The notes beneath the pieces are model-generated. The model was not told the DNA's origin and did no database searches. It worked only from the letters and a program-made list of their open reading frames with translations. A stretch of DNA of 64,000 bases from Thermogutta terrifontis (GTDB taxonomy: Bacteria; Planctomycetota; Planctomycetia; Pirellulales; Thermoguttaceae): NCBI RefSeq assembly GCF_002277955.1, contig NZ_CP018477.1, positions 2,253,206 through 2,317,205 on the forward strand, given 5' to 3'. The position numbers and the translations under genes were made by a program. This document shows positions 26,540 through 35,790 of the stretch, one piece after another. Within the stretch, counting starts at the first letter, position 1. Every line of letters begins with the position of its first letter.

Positions 26540-27115
26540 TCAATAGTTGCTCCCCGCGCCGCCTTCCACATTTCCTACCATGTGCAGGTGGTCGTGGTCG
26601 ATGTAAACCACTTCGACAGCTTCCTGGTTTTGTGTGGTGTAGGGAATCGGCCAGCCGACTTTAACTGTTTCCGTGAAATAAATGGTGCACTTCCAGTGGA
26701 CGTGGTGCAGTTGGGCCGGGCCTATCAGCGGATAAACACGCGGTGGATCGATCGAATCGGTGATGAGTTCCTTCACAATTCGCACATTACCGCGCTGGAC
26801 CTCGTGAAGGAGGGGTAAACCGCCTTCCACACCACGGGCCTTTTCCAAGGCACGGATCACCTCGTCGTCGGATGGCTCATCGAGGGCCGCATGCGGAGCG
26901 CCCTCAACCAATGGTGGAAGAATCGGCATTTTCTTGTACCGCTCTTCTTCCCAAGCTTTATCCTCGAACTTCTTCTGAAAATACGGGGAAACCGGGATTG
27001 GATAATTGAGAACTCCCCAATCAAGGGGGCTCATTGCGGTCCCACAGCCTGTGAGGAACAGCAGTCCGCCACCCAGGAGTCCCCACAATTGCAGTGTTTG
27101 TAGTCCTCGCGCCAT
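26540..27115 (-). CDS. Predicted lipoprotein of unknown function
   Basis: The 191-residue protein starts with a hydrophobic stretch and lipobox FLTGC (Cys about 24). The mature part contains a Glu/Lys-rich helix (KKFEDKAWEEERYKK) followed by a C-terminal beta-like region with YPLIGPAQLHHVHWKCTIYFTETVKVGWPIPY. That region has an even mix of hydrophobic and aromatic residues and looks like a compact domain. I do not recognise the family. GAGGAGCGGTAC supports the ATG. Confidence 0.7.
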   Translation of the reverse strand: MARGLQTLQLWGLLGGGLLFLTGCGTAMSPLDWGVLNYPIPVSPYFQKKFEDKAWEEERYKKMPILPPLVEGAPHAALDEPSDDEVIRALEKARGVEGGLPLLHEVQRGNVRIVKELITDSIDPPRVYPLIGPAQLHHVHWKCTIYFTETVKVGWPIPYTTQNQEAVEVVYIDHDHLHMVGNVEGGAGSNY

Positions 27116-27439
27116 GTACCGCTCCTCAACTAGCGATCGTTACCGTTTCGATTCTGGGTTGCCAGGCTTAATGACGCCTCAGACCGATCGTCCTGTCGCC
27201 GGACACCCTCATTCTGGCGAGCCGGCGTGGCTGAGCCATTTGGAAGACCGGCTACATCATTTATCGTGAGAATCTACTCCGAACTTGCAGGATTTTCCCG
27301 CGATGAGGGAGAAATGGACGGTAGCGGTCTTACCTGGCGGACGGCCCCTGAGGCTGCGGAATAGCAAGAGCTCACTTGCCAGAAATTATTTCGAACTTCT
27401 CAAATGTCCGCGGAACAGAGTGGTAACCGGCCCCAGAAT
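27116..27439. other. Intergenic region, nothing recognised
   Basis: About 324 bases between two minus-strand genes. No gene, strong hairpin or dispersed palindrome was seen. It presumably holds the promoter of the lipoprotein gene at 26540-27115. Confidence 0.4.
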
Positions 27440-28474
27440 CTACTTTTTGAGAACAGTCTCTGCGGAGAACTTTGTGATCAGTCGGAGAACGGTTTTTTCC
27501 TCAGAGTCGAGTTGAGCGAATAGAGGGCCATCTCTGAGATCAAACGACCGTCGTGGCCGCCCGTCCGCTGCAGCGCGGCAGTCTCCAATGTGAAAGCACC
27601 ATCCGGCAGCCCCTCCACGGAAAGCGGCCTCCAGATCGGCAATAAAGTCTTTGGCGGATGGCTGCCACGAGCTAAAATCGCGTCGGAATGGTTCCTGATA
27701 GTGAACCGGGACAATCTTGCCTATCTTCTGTAAGGTGTCCAGATACTCACGTGTTTTTGCCTCCGTTTGCTGGGCTGATTTCGCGTTCCGAGGCCGATGC
27801 GGCGCGATAAAATCCAATCCCACCCGCATGACATATTCACGCAACATATCCGGCGGAATGTCCCCAGCATGCGAGGCCGTGACAAGCCGACTGGAATCGA
27901 GGGAGCGAACCTCACGTCGGAGCACGACCAGGTCCTCAATGGAAGTGAAACGGGAATCCTGGATGTTCCGTTCGTTGGAGAGGTCGAGGTACCAGTTTCG
28001 GTAATCCTTCAGGTGCTCCACCAGGGAACGAACTGCCCGAAGATGCGCATCGAGGGACTGCAGCCGCCGGGGCCCGGTCACGCCATTCCCCCGGGAGAGT
28101 GTGATATCCACGATCATCCCTTGGGTGTCGCACCAGCCTACGATTTCGCGGAGCTTTGCCATCCCCGGTTCCCAGGGGTGGCCCTCCTCGTCGACGGCGT
28201 AAGCTTTCTGATCAAAAGCTGCCCAGTTTGCCCAAATTCGGATCCAATTGAATCCCAGTCTTTTGATTTCCTGCAGATCTTCAGTCCAGATTTCTCGTGG
28301 CGCACCAAGCGCGCCGTAATAACTGATGCCCAGCAGAAAGGTCGGCTCACCATTAATTGTGAAACGCGATCCCTCAATTCCCAGGACTGTGTGAGGCTGC
28401 GCGGAAGCCCGCCTTGGCGCGGTCGAAATTCCGAAAAGAAGGATTAGCAGGCATGTGGTAAGCGTGCGATGCAT
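27440..28474 (-). CDS. Exported glycoside hydrolase-like (beta/alpha)8 protein, GH5-type
   Basis: The roughly 344-residue protein has a signal peptide (residues 1-26, ending ASAQ). It has a TIM-barrel pattern: FLLGISYYGALG, IKRLGFNWIRIWANW, YLDLSNERNIQD (a putative acid/base Glu in an NE pair) and VPVHYQEPFRRD (a possible nucleophile Glu). It resembles the GH5/cellulase superfamily, but no exact family was recognised, so the substrate is open. ATG 28474 follows GGGAGGG and yields the signal peptide; an upstream GTG/ATG-type extension does not. It stands alone. Confidence 0.7.
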   Translation of the reverse strand: MHRTLTTCLLILLFGISTAPRRASAQPHTVLGIEGSRFTINGEPTFLLGISYYGALGAPREIWTEDLQEIKRLGFNWIRIWANWAAFDQKAYAVDEEGHPWEPGMAKLREIVGWCDTQGMIVDITLSRGNGVTGPRRLQSLDAHLRAVRSLVEHLKDYRNWYLDLSNERNIQDSRFTSIEDLVVLRREVRSLDSSRLVTASHAGDIPPDMLREYVMRVGLDFIAPHRPRNAKSAQQTEAKTREYLDTLQKIGKIVPVHYQEPFRRDFSSWQPSAKDFIADLEAAFRGGAAGWCFHIGDCRAAADGRPRRSFDLRDGPLFAQLDSEEKTVLRLITKFSAETVLKK

Positions 28475-28582
28475 AGTGGCCCTCCCTCGTCCACGTTTTT
28501 GCCGCTCAGGTCTTGACCAAATCGGCTGGCGATCCAGACGCTCACCCAAAAACCTGACGGGTGTTGGTTGAAGCCTATTGTG

Positions 28583-29965
28583 TCAGCTTTCCTTGATGGC
28601 GGCAACCAGGTCGAGCACCGCACGCTTGCCATCCGCGAAAAACATTAGTGTATTGGGAGCGGCAAACAGAGGATTGGGGATGTTTGCGAAGCCAGGGCTA
28701 AGGCTCCGCTTGATCACCACTACGGTTTTCGCTTTGTCCACTTCGATAATCGGCATGCCTGCAATGGGGCTTTTGGGATCTGTCTTGGCAAGGGGATTGA
28801 CAACGTCGTTAGCCCCCAGGACGATCGCCACATCGGTTTCGTTAAGGATGGCGTTGATCTCGTCCAATTCTTTGAGCTTGTCGTAAGGTATTTCGACTTC
28901 CGCCAACAAAACGTTCATATGTCCGGGCATGCGACCCGCTACCGGATGAATACCGAACAGAACCTCGATCCCTCGCGATTCGAGCAAGTGATAGAGGTCC
29001 CGAACCGCGTGCTGAGCTTGGGCCACAGCCATCCCGTAGCCAGGAACGATCACAACACGGCGCGCGGTATCGAAGAGCATGGCAATTTCTTCGGCTGTGG
29101 CGGATTTCACCGTCCGATAGACCTCGTCCGCCTTGGCAGCCTGCTCACCTTCCTGAAGTACGCCGAACAAGACGTTGAACATCGAGCGGTTCATCGCTTT
29201 GCACATGATATTAGTGAGGATGATGCCAGACGCCCCGACAAGCGAACCCGAGATGATCAGCACGGCGTTTCCCAAAACGAATCCGGTTGCCGCCGCTGCC
29301 AGTCCGCTGTAGGAGTTCAGGAGGGCGATGACAACAGGCATATCGGCACCACCAATCGGATTCACCAACGTTAAGCCCAATACCGAGGATAAGGCCACCA
29401 CCACCCAGTACCACCCTGGGGCGGATGGATCGAGGACCCCCAACACACTCGCTCCCAGGGCCAGTATGCCCAGAACGGCGTTGATCGGCTGGAGAAGTGG
29501 ATATCGAATCGGCTCTCGAAACGCCTTGTATTCCTGCAGTTTCGCGAAGGCCAGAAGACTTCCCCAGAAGGTTACAGCCCCAATAATTGCCGAGGCAAAT
29601 GTGGCAATGGCAATGTCGCTGACGGGTGGGGGAGGAGTCCGAATCAGCTCCGCGGCAGCTACTAGGACAGAAGCTGCCCCACCGAAACCATTAAGAAGGG
29701 CCACCATTTGCGGCATGGCGGTCATGCGCACTTTGAGCGCCAGCACGGCCCCCATGACACTCCCCACGATCAGTCCCAAAATAATCCAGTGATACTCGAT
29801 GATTCCGCTATGAAAGAGCGTGGCGAGAACAGCAATGAGCATCCCCAGGGCCCCCGTTAGATTTCCGCGGACTGCGGTTCGGGGGTGGGTGAGACCTTTA
29901 ATGCCCAGAATAAACAGGACCGAGGCTAATAGATAGGCCAGAACAATCACACTCTCGGGAATCAC
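28583..29965 (-). CDS. pntB: Proton-translocating NAD(P) transhydrogenase subunit beta
   Basis: The 460-residue protein has about eight N-terminal membrane helices followed by the soluble NADP-binding domain (VVIVPGYGMAVAQAQHAVRDL, IHPVAGRMPGHMNVLLAE, DVAIVLGANDVVNP). PntB couples hydride transfer from NADH to NADP with proton inflow. It starts at GTG 29965, with AGGTGAG upstream. It is the last gene of a split three-gene pnt set. Confidence 0.95.
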   Translation of the reverse strand: MIPESVIVLAYLLASVLFILGIKGLTHPRTAVRGNLTGALGMLIAVLATLFHSGIIEYHWIILGLIVGSVMGAVLALKVRMTAMPQMVALLNGFGGAASVLVAAAELIRTPPPPVSDIAIATFASAIIGAVTFWGSLLAFAKLQEYKAFREPIRYPLLQPINAVLGILALGASVLGVLDPSAPGWYWVVVALSSVLGLTLVNPIGGADMPVVIALLNSYSGLAAAATGFVLGNAVLIISGSLVGASGIILTNIMCKAMNRSMFNVLFGVLQEGEQAAKADEVYRTVKSATAEEIAMLFDTARRVVIVPGYGMAVAQAQHAVRDLYHLLESRGIEVLFGIHPVAGRMPGHMNVLLAEVEIPYDKLKELDEINAILNETDVAIVLGANDVVNPLAKTDPKSPIAGMPIIEVDKAKTVVVIKRSLSPGFANIPNPLFAAPNTLMFFADGKRAVLDLVAAIKES

Positions 29966-30099
29966 GTCCGTCTCACCTTTCCTTCAGTCTACTTCCGACT
30001 TAGTCCGGGATTGTGGCGGATACCGAACGCTTTGTTTACACCGAATTGAATGTGCTGGGGCGCTCCGTGGAAATACCGTCCGTCGACGTCCCTGGGGAA

Positions 30100-30444
30100 T
30101 TACGATTTGCGTTTAAACATTTGAAGCATTCGGTCCGTGACCAGGAAACCGCCAACCACGTTGATTGTTGCAAGGATGACCGCCAGGGTTCCCAGAATGG
30201 TGGCCAGTGTCGAATGCCCGGCTCCGGCCGCAATGATGGCCCCCACAATCGTGATGCCGGAAATCGCATTCGATCCGGACATCAACGGCGTGTGCAGGGT
30301 TGGTGGAACCTTTGTGATAATTTCGAACCCCACAAAGATAGCCAGCACGAAGATTGTGAGTGCCATGACGAAGGGCAGGTCGGAGTGGCTCCGCGCTGCC
30401 GTCTGCTCAGCGATTTCGTTAGCCAAAAGAAGCAAACTTTCCAT
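30100..30444 (-). CDS. pntAB: NAD(P) transhydrogenase membrane subunit alpha-2
   Basis: The 114-residue protein is the membrane part of the alpha chain, with three helices (TIFVLAIFVGFEIITKVPPTLHTPLMSG, GITIVGAIIAAG and TLAVILATINVVGGFLVTDRML). It is encoded separately from the NAD-binding part, as in Rhodospirillum-type enzymes. It lies 134 bases upstream of pntB. Confidence 0.93.
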   Translation of the reverse strand: MESLLLLANEIAEQTAARSHSDLPFVMALTIFVLAIFVGFEIITKVPPTLHTPLMSGSNAISGITIVGAIIAAGAGHSTLATILGTLAVILATINVVGGFLVTDRMLQMFKRKS

Positions 30445-30581
30445 AAATAAAACCCTTTTGCCGACCGGTTAACTTTCGCAGTAGGGTCTCGCCTTAATGC
30501 TTCGTGTGCAGGCCAACCGTTTGGGATTCCTTTTTGCCCGATGCGATTGAGAACTGGACCAAATTTCCAAGTTTTCTTGCC

Positions 30582-30608
30582 CCAACTCTTATTTGTTGAA
30601 TAAGTTGG
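30582..30608 (-). promoter_or_regulatory. Hairpin in the pntAA-pntAB gap
   Basis: CCAAC-TC-TTATT can pair with AATAA-GTTGG across a TGTTG loop, with a 2-base bulge. It lies inside the unusually long 215-base gap between the first two pnt genes. No T-run follows on the minus strand, so it is not an obvious terminator; an RNA-processing or stability role is only a guess. Confidence 0.35.
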
Positions 30609-30659
30609 ATGACTGCGCTGCGTGTTGAAGCTTTAACTCGATTGGTGTGCCGAGGCTTT

Positions 30660-31811
30660 TCATTGCGACGGCTGCCCGGCAGGTTCCCTCAACATTGCGT
30701 GGACCACCTGGCCGCCCCGAGCTACCAAAGTATCCCGAATAATCTCGTCTTCAGAGTCAAGGGCGATCTGGCCATTCTTGCATACATACAGGAAAAAGGT
30801 CGTGATGTTTTTGGAATACATCTGGCTGGCATGGTGCGGTATTTCTGCCGGGAGATTCACGGGGCCGAGAATGGTAACTCCGTGCTCCACCACGGTTTCT
30901 CCCGGCCGGGTCAGTTCACAATTCCCCCCTCGCTCAGCCGCTAAATCCACGATGACAGAACCGGGCTGCATGCCAGCAACCATCTCGCGGGTGATCAAGA
31001 CGGGAGCTCGCCTACCGGGCACCGAGGCCGTCGTGATCACCACGTCGCTCTGGGCCACCACCTGAGTCATTAGTTCACGTTGGCGGCGGTACACTTCTTC
31101 ACCAAGTTCTTTCGCATACCCGCGTTGATCCTCGGCTGCCTGAGTTGGCAACTCCAATTCCACAAATTTGGCGCCGAGGCTTTGAACCTGCTCTTTGACA
31201 GCAGGGCGAACGTCATACGCGGACACCGCAGCGCCAAGCCGCTTCGCCGTCGCGATCGCCTGAAGTCCCGCTACCCCTGCCCCCACCACGAACACCTTGG
31301 CGGGCGTCAGTGTGCCAGCCGCCGTCATGAGCATCGGGAAAATCTTGGGAAGCGTCAGCGCGGCGAGAAGCACAGCCCGATATCCGGCGAGAGTGGCCAT
31401 GGATGAGAGGATGTCCATGCTCTGTGCCCGCGTGATGCGTGGGAGCAACTCGAGCGCGAAGATCGTCGCTCCTTTTTCTACCCACGGCAGTAAATCCCCT
31501 TTTTTGCTCAGCGGATCCCAGGCACCGATGAGAATCTGACCGGGCCGGATCCCCGCGAGTATTTCGTCTCGGACCTCGGGCGGAATATCCCATCGGACAC
31601 CAAGCAGCACCTCGGCCTCGAGGACCTCCGCCAGGGATGTTATGGTTGCACCTCTCGCAGAATATTCGCTGTCAGGGAATCCAGCCCGTTCCCCGGCTCC
31701 GCTTTCCACACGCACGGTGTGGCCCGCTTTTACCAGGCCAGGGACATTCGCAGGGACAACGGCGACCCTTTTCTCCCCGGGAAACCGCTCTCTCAGTACG
31801 CCAATAATCAT
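30660..31811 (-). CDS. pntAA: NAD(P) transhydrogenase subunit alpha-1 (NAD-binding)
   Basis: The 383-residue protein shows the alanine dehydrogenase/PNT N-terminal domain (KRVAVVPANVPGLVKAGHTVRVE) and the NAD-binding Rossmann domain (VFVVGAGVAGLQAIATAKRLGAAVSAYDVRP). It ends without the membrane part, which is encoded by pntAB. It is the first gene of the pnt set. Confidence 0.95.
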   Translation of the reverse strand: MIIGVLRERFPGEKRVAVVPANVPGLVKAGHTVRVESGAGERAGFPDSEYSARGATITSLAEVLEAEVLLGVRWDIPPEVRDEILAGIRPGQILIGAWDPLSKKGDLLPWVEKGATIFALELLPRITRAQSMDILSSMATLAGYRAVLLAALTLPKIFPMLMTAAGTLTPAKVFVVGAGVAGLQAIATAKRLGAAVSAYDVRPAVKEQVQSLGAKFVELELPTQAAEDQRGYAKELGEEVYRRQRELMTQVVAQSDVVITTASVPGRRAPVLITREMVAGMQPGSVIVDLAAERGGNCELTRPGETVVEHGVTILGPVNLPAEIPHHASQMYSKNITTFFLYVCKNGQIALDSEDEIIRDTLVARGGQVVHAMLREPAGQPSQ

Positions 31812-32459
31812 AGGATTCGTAAATTCGTCAAAAAGAGCCTACATTTTACGGGAAAGGATACCCATTGTACACAAAACAGTAACGTGGTGAATGAGGGGGG
31901 AAGCTGAGTCATCCAGTTTTGAGCTTCGCTAGACAGGGCAGCGGATCACGAGACGCCGTTGCCCGGGGATGAGGTATCCGCGAGTGACCTAGTGGTCAGG
32001 TTCATATTCCAAAGTTGGACAGTTTCACAACAGCCGAGCCAAACCGCTTGGTTTGCTTCCCGTTCAAACTCAGGGACAACTCATGATTTCATGATTTGTC
32101 CTACCATACGCTGCGCGTCTGGCCGCCAAGAGAGCGTGGCAAAAAGTGGGGACATCGAAAAATTTTTGGGCTTGAGCGACCGCACAGAAAAAGGTAGATA
32201 ACGAGTGTCCCCGGTGCCGCTCGTGGCGAAAGTTTTTACCCAAAACGCTCGAGTCGCACATTAGGAAAAATACGCAAATGAAAGTAACCGTGACGGATCT
32301 TCCGTAGGTGACACATTTTCTGGCCGAATCAGCCGATGCAGGTTTCAAGAATCACAATTGCGGTCGGCCAGAATTCCGGGACGGCGTGGAGTCTGTTCCT
32401 CGCCCAGAAAAGTTGTAGCGCTGGCTGGATTTCTCAAGTTTCCCACGGAGGGGAATACC
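31812..32459. other. Divergent intergenic region
   Basis: About 650 bases between pntAA and the low-complexity lipoprotein. No gene is credible. Around 32069-32096 GGGACAACTCATGA/TCATGATTTGTCC forms an imperfect palindrome that looks like a diverged relative of the CAATTCATGAATTG family. GTGACC/GGTCAG (about 31984-31998) forms a short inverted repeat. Confidence 0.4.
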
Positions 32460-33704
32460 ATGGCCCTAGCGGCAAGATACGGTTTGGCGGGGGTCCTTAT
32501 CGTCTGCTTTTCTGTCGGCGGTGGATGTGCTGCCAATAAGACGGGATCCCAGTGGTCGCTCGCTAGTATCAACCCATTCAAGAAAGCTCAGACTGCCGAG
32601 CCCTATCCGCAAAAGCCGTCGGCCTTTGCAACACCAAGCGCAGTGCCCGGCGATAAGCAAGGGGCGAGCCTTGCCAGCGCACCAACGCAGGGTGGACCTC
32701 TGTATCCCAGCACCACTCCGCGAGTCTATTCCAGCCCAACGAGTAGCCAGAACGCTTTGAATTCTTCATCTTTACAGCAGGCTTCCGGGCAGTTGTCCAG
32801 CAATCCCGGGCAAAGTTCCTCGCCTTACTCCCCGGTGAATCGGTACGATCCCAACGCGTTTACCCGCAATCAGAATCAGACGGTGCAAGCGCAACCGGTC
32901 GGCGCGGCTGTCGCATCAGACACCAGCACCGTTGACTTGGGCGGAACTGCGGGCGGATATCCGACTTCCCAAAACACGGCCGGGATGCCGACAAGAAGCC
33001 CCGTAGGACTTGCGACGCCAGCCTCCAGTTCACCTGTTTCGGGGTACAGCGGCGGCCTCCCCGTGAGTTACGACACGGCATCCTCTCCGGCGCTGCCCAC
33101 CGGTTCCAATACCGGACTGATGTCGCAGCAGCCGACCTCAGCCACAAAAACCACCTCACAGGGGCTGTCGTCAGGTTCGAGCTCAGCTCTGCCGGGTAAC
33201 GCCCTGGCTCCACAGAACGATTGGAGCGAACTGGTGGGCGATCGTTATGCGCAAATGTATCGTCAAGCTCCGCAAACGGCAAATGCGGACGCCAACCTGT
33301 CTGCCGGCGGTGGAAACAGCCCGTTAGGGGCGACCGGCTACGTTCCGGGTGACACGGGCTACGTGCCCGGACAGACCCCTAATCCGCCAGGCAACATTTC
33401 CTACCAGCCGGGCCAGACCGGATACCAGCCGCCCGGCATTCCACCTTATACGCCACCTTATGCAGTACAGAATAACGGGGTTCCGGGAGCCCCGGCCGGA
33501 ACAGGTGCCTCGGTGCCTGCTCCGTCCAACTCCGGAGAGTATCGGCCGGGCAGCACAAAAACCTACATTCCCCGAAGTACTTCTTTGCCACAGGGAAGTA
33601 GCACTACTTCCGGTTTCGAGACAACAAGTCCCAGAAGTGCTGGGGTGGTAACGACGGTGCCGACCAACTCTCCACCTACAGAGGGCGAATCCTTCCGGCT
33701 TTAA
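32460..33704 (+). CDS. Low-complexity Ser/Pro/Gly/Thr-rich predicted lipoprotein
   Basis: The roughly 414-residue product starts with a hydrophobic segment and a lipobox-like GGGC (Cys about 23). The rest is disordered, dominated by Ser, Pro, Gly, Thr, Gln and Asn. Near residues 285-330 degenerate repeats of GYVPGDT, GYVPGQT, SYQPGQT and GYQPPG appear. No domain is recognised. GGAGGGG seven bases before ATG 32460 fixes the start. It may be a surface spacer or matrix protein; compositional bias prevents a better call. Confidence 0.7.
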   Translation: MALAARYGLAGVLIVCFSVGGGCAANKTGSQWSLASINPFKKAQTAEPYPQKPSAFATPSAVPGDKQGASLASAPTQGGPLYPSTTPRVYSSPTSSQNALNSSSLQQASGQLSSNPGQSSSPYSPVNRYDPNAFTRNQNQTVQAQPVGAAVASDTSTVDLGGTAGGYPTSQNTAGMPTRSPVGLATPASSSPVSGYSGGLPVSYDTASSPALPTGSNTGLMSQQPTSATKTTSQGLSSGSSSALPGNALAPQNDWSELVGDRYAQMYRQAPQTANADANLSAGGGNSPLGATGYVPGDTGYVPGQTPNPPGNISYQPGQTGYQPPGIPPYTPPYAVQNNGVPGAPAGTGASVPAPSNSGEYRPGSTKTYIPRSTSLPQGSSTTSGFETTSPRSAGVVTTVPTNSPPTEGESFRL

Positions 33705-33787
33705 AAACCGGAATGAATCATCCCGCTCTGAAACGATTAAGGCCGGTTTCCGGCGTGCGGAGATCGGTTGGCAGCCCCGGCAACCTT

Positions 33788-34408
33788 TTAGTTCTTCTCC
33801 TTTTTGAGCGGTGTGGTCCACAAATAGATCGTGTGTTCACGCTGGCCTTTTGGCTTAAAGTGGATCACCTTATCAGGAATGACTCCATCCATGTCAAAGT
33901 CATGTGAGACGATTCGGCTACCGGGTTTGAGTTTTTCCAATTGTGGGATCAGCTTCACATTCAATTGCGGAAGCAGGTAAAGGGTCACCACCGTCGCCTC
34001 ACTCAGATCGAGAGTGAAAATGTCCTTTTGTTCGATCCGCACGAGATCCTCCACTCCGTTTTTGCGGACATTTTCCCGGGCTTCCTTGATGCGTTCAGGA
34101 TCGATGTCGAACCCCACCGCCCGGACGCCGTATTTCTTGGCTGCCGTGACGACGATACGGCCATCGCCGCAACCAAGGTCATAGACCACGTCACCCTTTT
34201 TGACCTGAGCCACCTCGAGCATCTTCTCCACAACTTCATACGGGGTGGGGACGTAGATGACGTCGGGAGTACGAATAAACTTTGGTTCTTCTTCCTTCGC
34301 GGCAGCGGTCTGACCGGATTTCTCTGCCGTGGCTGCTTCGAACGCGAGCACTGCGGAAGTGACTGCCAACAAACATGCTCCGAGCAACAGAATCCACAGC
34401 CTTTTCAT
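33788..34408 (-). CDS. Predicted exported or membrane-anchored SAM-dependent methyltransferase, FAM173-like
   Basis: The roughly 206-residue protein has a clear signal peptide or anchor (residues 1-23, LWILLLGACLLAVTSAVLA). A Rossmann-type methyltransferase domain follows: YVPTPYEVVEKMLEVA, VVYDLGCGDGRIVVTAAKKYG (motif I), VGFDIDPERIKEA and YLLPQLNVKLIPQL. The YVPTP and DLGCGDGR pattern resembles FAM173/ATPSCKMT-like lysine methyltransferases, which are membrane-bound in mitochondria. Because SAM is cytosolic, a periplasmic location would be surprising. AAGGAGGTC fixes ATG 34408. Confidence 0.8.
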   Translation of the reverse strand: MKRLWILLLGACLLAVTSAVLAFEAATAEKSGQTAAAKEEEPKFIRTPDVIYVPTPYEVVEKMLEVAQVKKGDVVYDLGCGDGRIVVTAAKKYGVRAVGFDIDPERIKEARENVRKNGVEDLVRIEQKDIFTLDLSEATVVTLYLLPQLNVKLIPQLEKLKPGSRIVSHDFDMDGVIPDKVIHFKPKGQREHTIYLWTTPLKKEKN

Positions 34409-34623
34409 AAAGACCTCCTTCCCGATGCGATAACAGGATGGTGCACCACATTGCGCGGCCCCGTGCCGCACACTGCCGATAGGTTAATTTTCTCCTTTAG
34501 ACAAGTAAAGTAGCCGTTCCAGAAAAATACCCCGCGGAAATTCCATGGCTGAACGGCGATGCCCGCGTCTTGCTCGGGACTCCAATCGTGCGACGAGCGA
34601 CAACTTCCTTACGAAACTCGTAG

Positions 34624-34652
34624 TTGACACGGGCATGGGGAACCGATACATT
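34624..34652 (+). promoter_or_regulatory. Promoter of tRNA-Gly
   Basis: A perfect TTGACA (34624-34629) and TACATT (34647-34652) are spaced by 17 bases. The predicted start is about 12 bases before the tRNA 5' end. Confidence 0.7.
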
Positions 34653-34671
34653 GATAATCGAAGATGCACAT

Positions 34672-34743
34672 GCGGGAGTAGCTCAGGGGTAGAGCGCTAG
34701 CTTCCCAAGCTGGGGGTCGCGGGTTCGAATCCCGTCTCCCGCT
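34672..34743 (+). tRNA. tRNA-Gly, anticodon CCC
   Basis: A complete 72-base cloverleaf is readable: acceptor GCGGGAG/CTCCCGC, D-arm GCTC/GAGC, anticodon stem CTAGC/GCTGG with loop TTCCCAA (anticodon CCC), and T-arm GCGGG/CCCGT with TTCGAAT. The discriminator is T and no CCA is encoded, so CCA must be added after transcription. It reads glycine GGG codons. A strong promoter and an intrinsic terminator flank it, so it is a single-gene unit. Confidence 0.97.
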
Positions 34744-34782
34744 CTTTGGTTTGGTGTAACCTTTCACTGGTGGACCGTTGTC

Positions 34783-34808
34783 TGCCCCCGACGTGGGGCA
34801 TTTTTTTT
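34783..34808 (+). terminator. Intrinsic terminator after tRNA-Gly
   Basis: The stem TGCCCC/GGGGCA with a six-base loop is followed by eight T residues, 40 bases after the tRNA 3' end. Confidence 0.9.
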
Positions 34809-34944
34809 GTTCGGAAGAGCCGTTTCGGCTCGGGGTACGGCGCGGAATTCTCAGATCGGGAAAAAGTTGGCAACGGCGCCGCGACTGGTCGCGGGCTTGT
34901 TCATAAATCTCACGGCCACCACTTGCGATCGCTTCGAGTAGGCC

Positions 34945-35676
34945 TCACCGGTGGAGAGATTCGATCATTTTTCGGAACGCCTCCGCATTCGCGGCCACTG
35001 TTTTTTCGGGACCGTAGAACTTGATGAAGTAGCTTAGGCCGTCCTGCGATTCGATCACGGCCCCCAGCATGCGGTAGTTTTCACGCGGGACTGCATTTCC
35101 CATCATGGGGCCGGAACTTTCCATGTAGGTTCCCGTTATATCGACGAAGTGTACGCGTGTTCCGGCGATTTCCAGCGTTTCCTGTTTTACATGATTCGAC
35201 GCCGGCTGGCCTTGAGGATGTTCAAACTGGTTGATCCATCTTTGGATGTTGGCCTCTACGGATCCGCCGGCAGCCATGAAAGTGACGCGACCATCCCGCG
35301 GATCGCCTGTCACCGCCGGCACGGAGAATTCATACTCAATCATCGAAATCGCCGGTGTCCGCCGCTGCCATCCTTGCGGAACTGTGAGCCGGTATTTTCC
35401 CGCCAGAACAATTTCCCCGGCATTACCCTCGGGTTGTTCCGGCTGCGTGGCGGGCGATTCGACGTTTTCCTTCTGAGACGCCATTAGCCCGCTTTCGTTC
35501 GAGGTCGGCTGCCGGGGAGTGCTCGTCCCCGTGGGTTGAACCACCACCGTTTTCTCCGGACGGATCACAACCTCCTCCTGCGGAGCCTGCTGGCACCCCA
35601 TCACTGCCAAGAAGCAAGCGCTGTAAACTGCGACGTTGATCCATGCTACTTTCATCGAGAATCTGAGCTGAGACAT
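34945..35676 (-). CDS. Predicted lipoprotein of unknown function
   Basis: The roughly 243-residue product has a signal peptide with lipobox AVMGC (Cys about 28). A Pro/Thr/Ser/Glu-rich linker follows (to about residue 85), then a compact domain of about 150 residues starting YRLTVPQGWQRR and ending YFIKFYGPEKTVAANAEAFRKMIESL. Its tryptophan/glycine opening and final helix resemble small photosystem-PsbP/DUF-like folds, but I do not recognise the family. ATG 35676 follows GAGGTG; ATG 35655 is an alternative. Confidence 0.75.
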   Translation of the reverse strand: MSQLRFSMKVAWINVAVYSACFLAVMGCQQAPQEEVVIRPEKTVVVQPTGTSTPRQPTSNESGLMASQKENVESPATQPEQPEGNAGEIVLAGKYRLTVPQGWQRRTPAISMIEYEFSVPAVTGDPRDGRVTFMAAGGSVEANIQRWINQFEHPQGQPASNHVKQETLEIAGTRVHFVDITGTYMESSGPMMGNAVPRENYRMLGAVIESQDGLSYFIKFYGPEKTVAANAEAFRKMIESLHR

Positions 35677-35790
35677 AGAGCGACACCTCACATTCTTTCT
35701 GATTGCCCGCAAACTGTGCATATTTTAAGTACCCCAAATTTTGAAAGAAATTCTTTCATCACCGAAGAGTGGGGCACTTCCACGGGGTTC

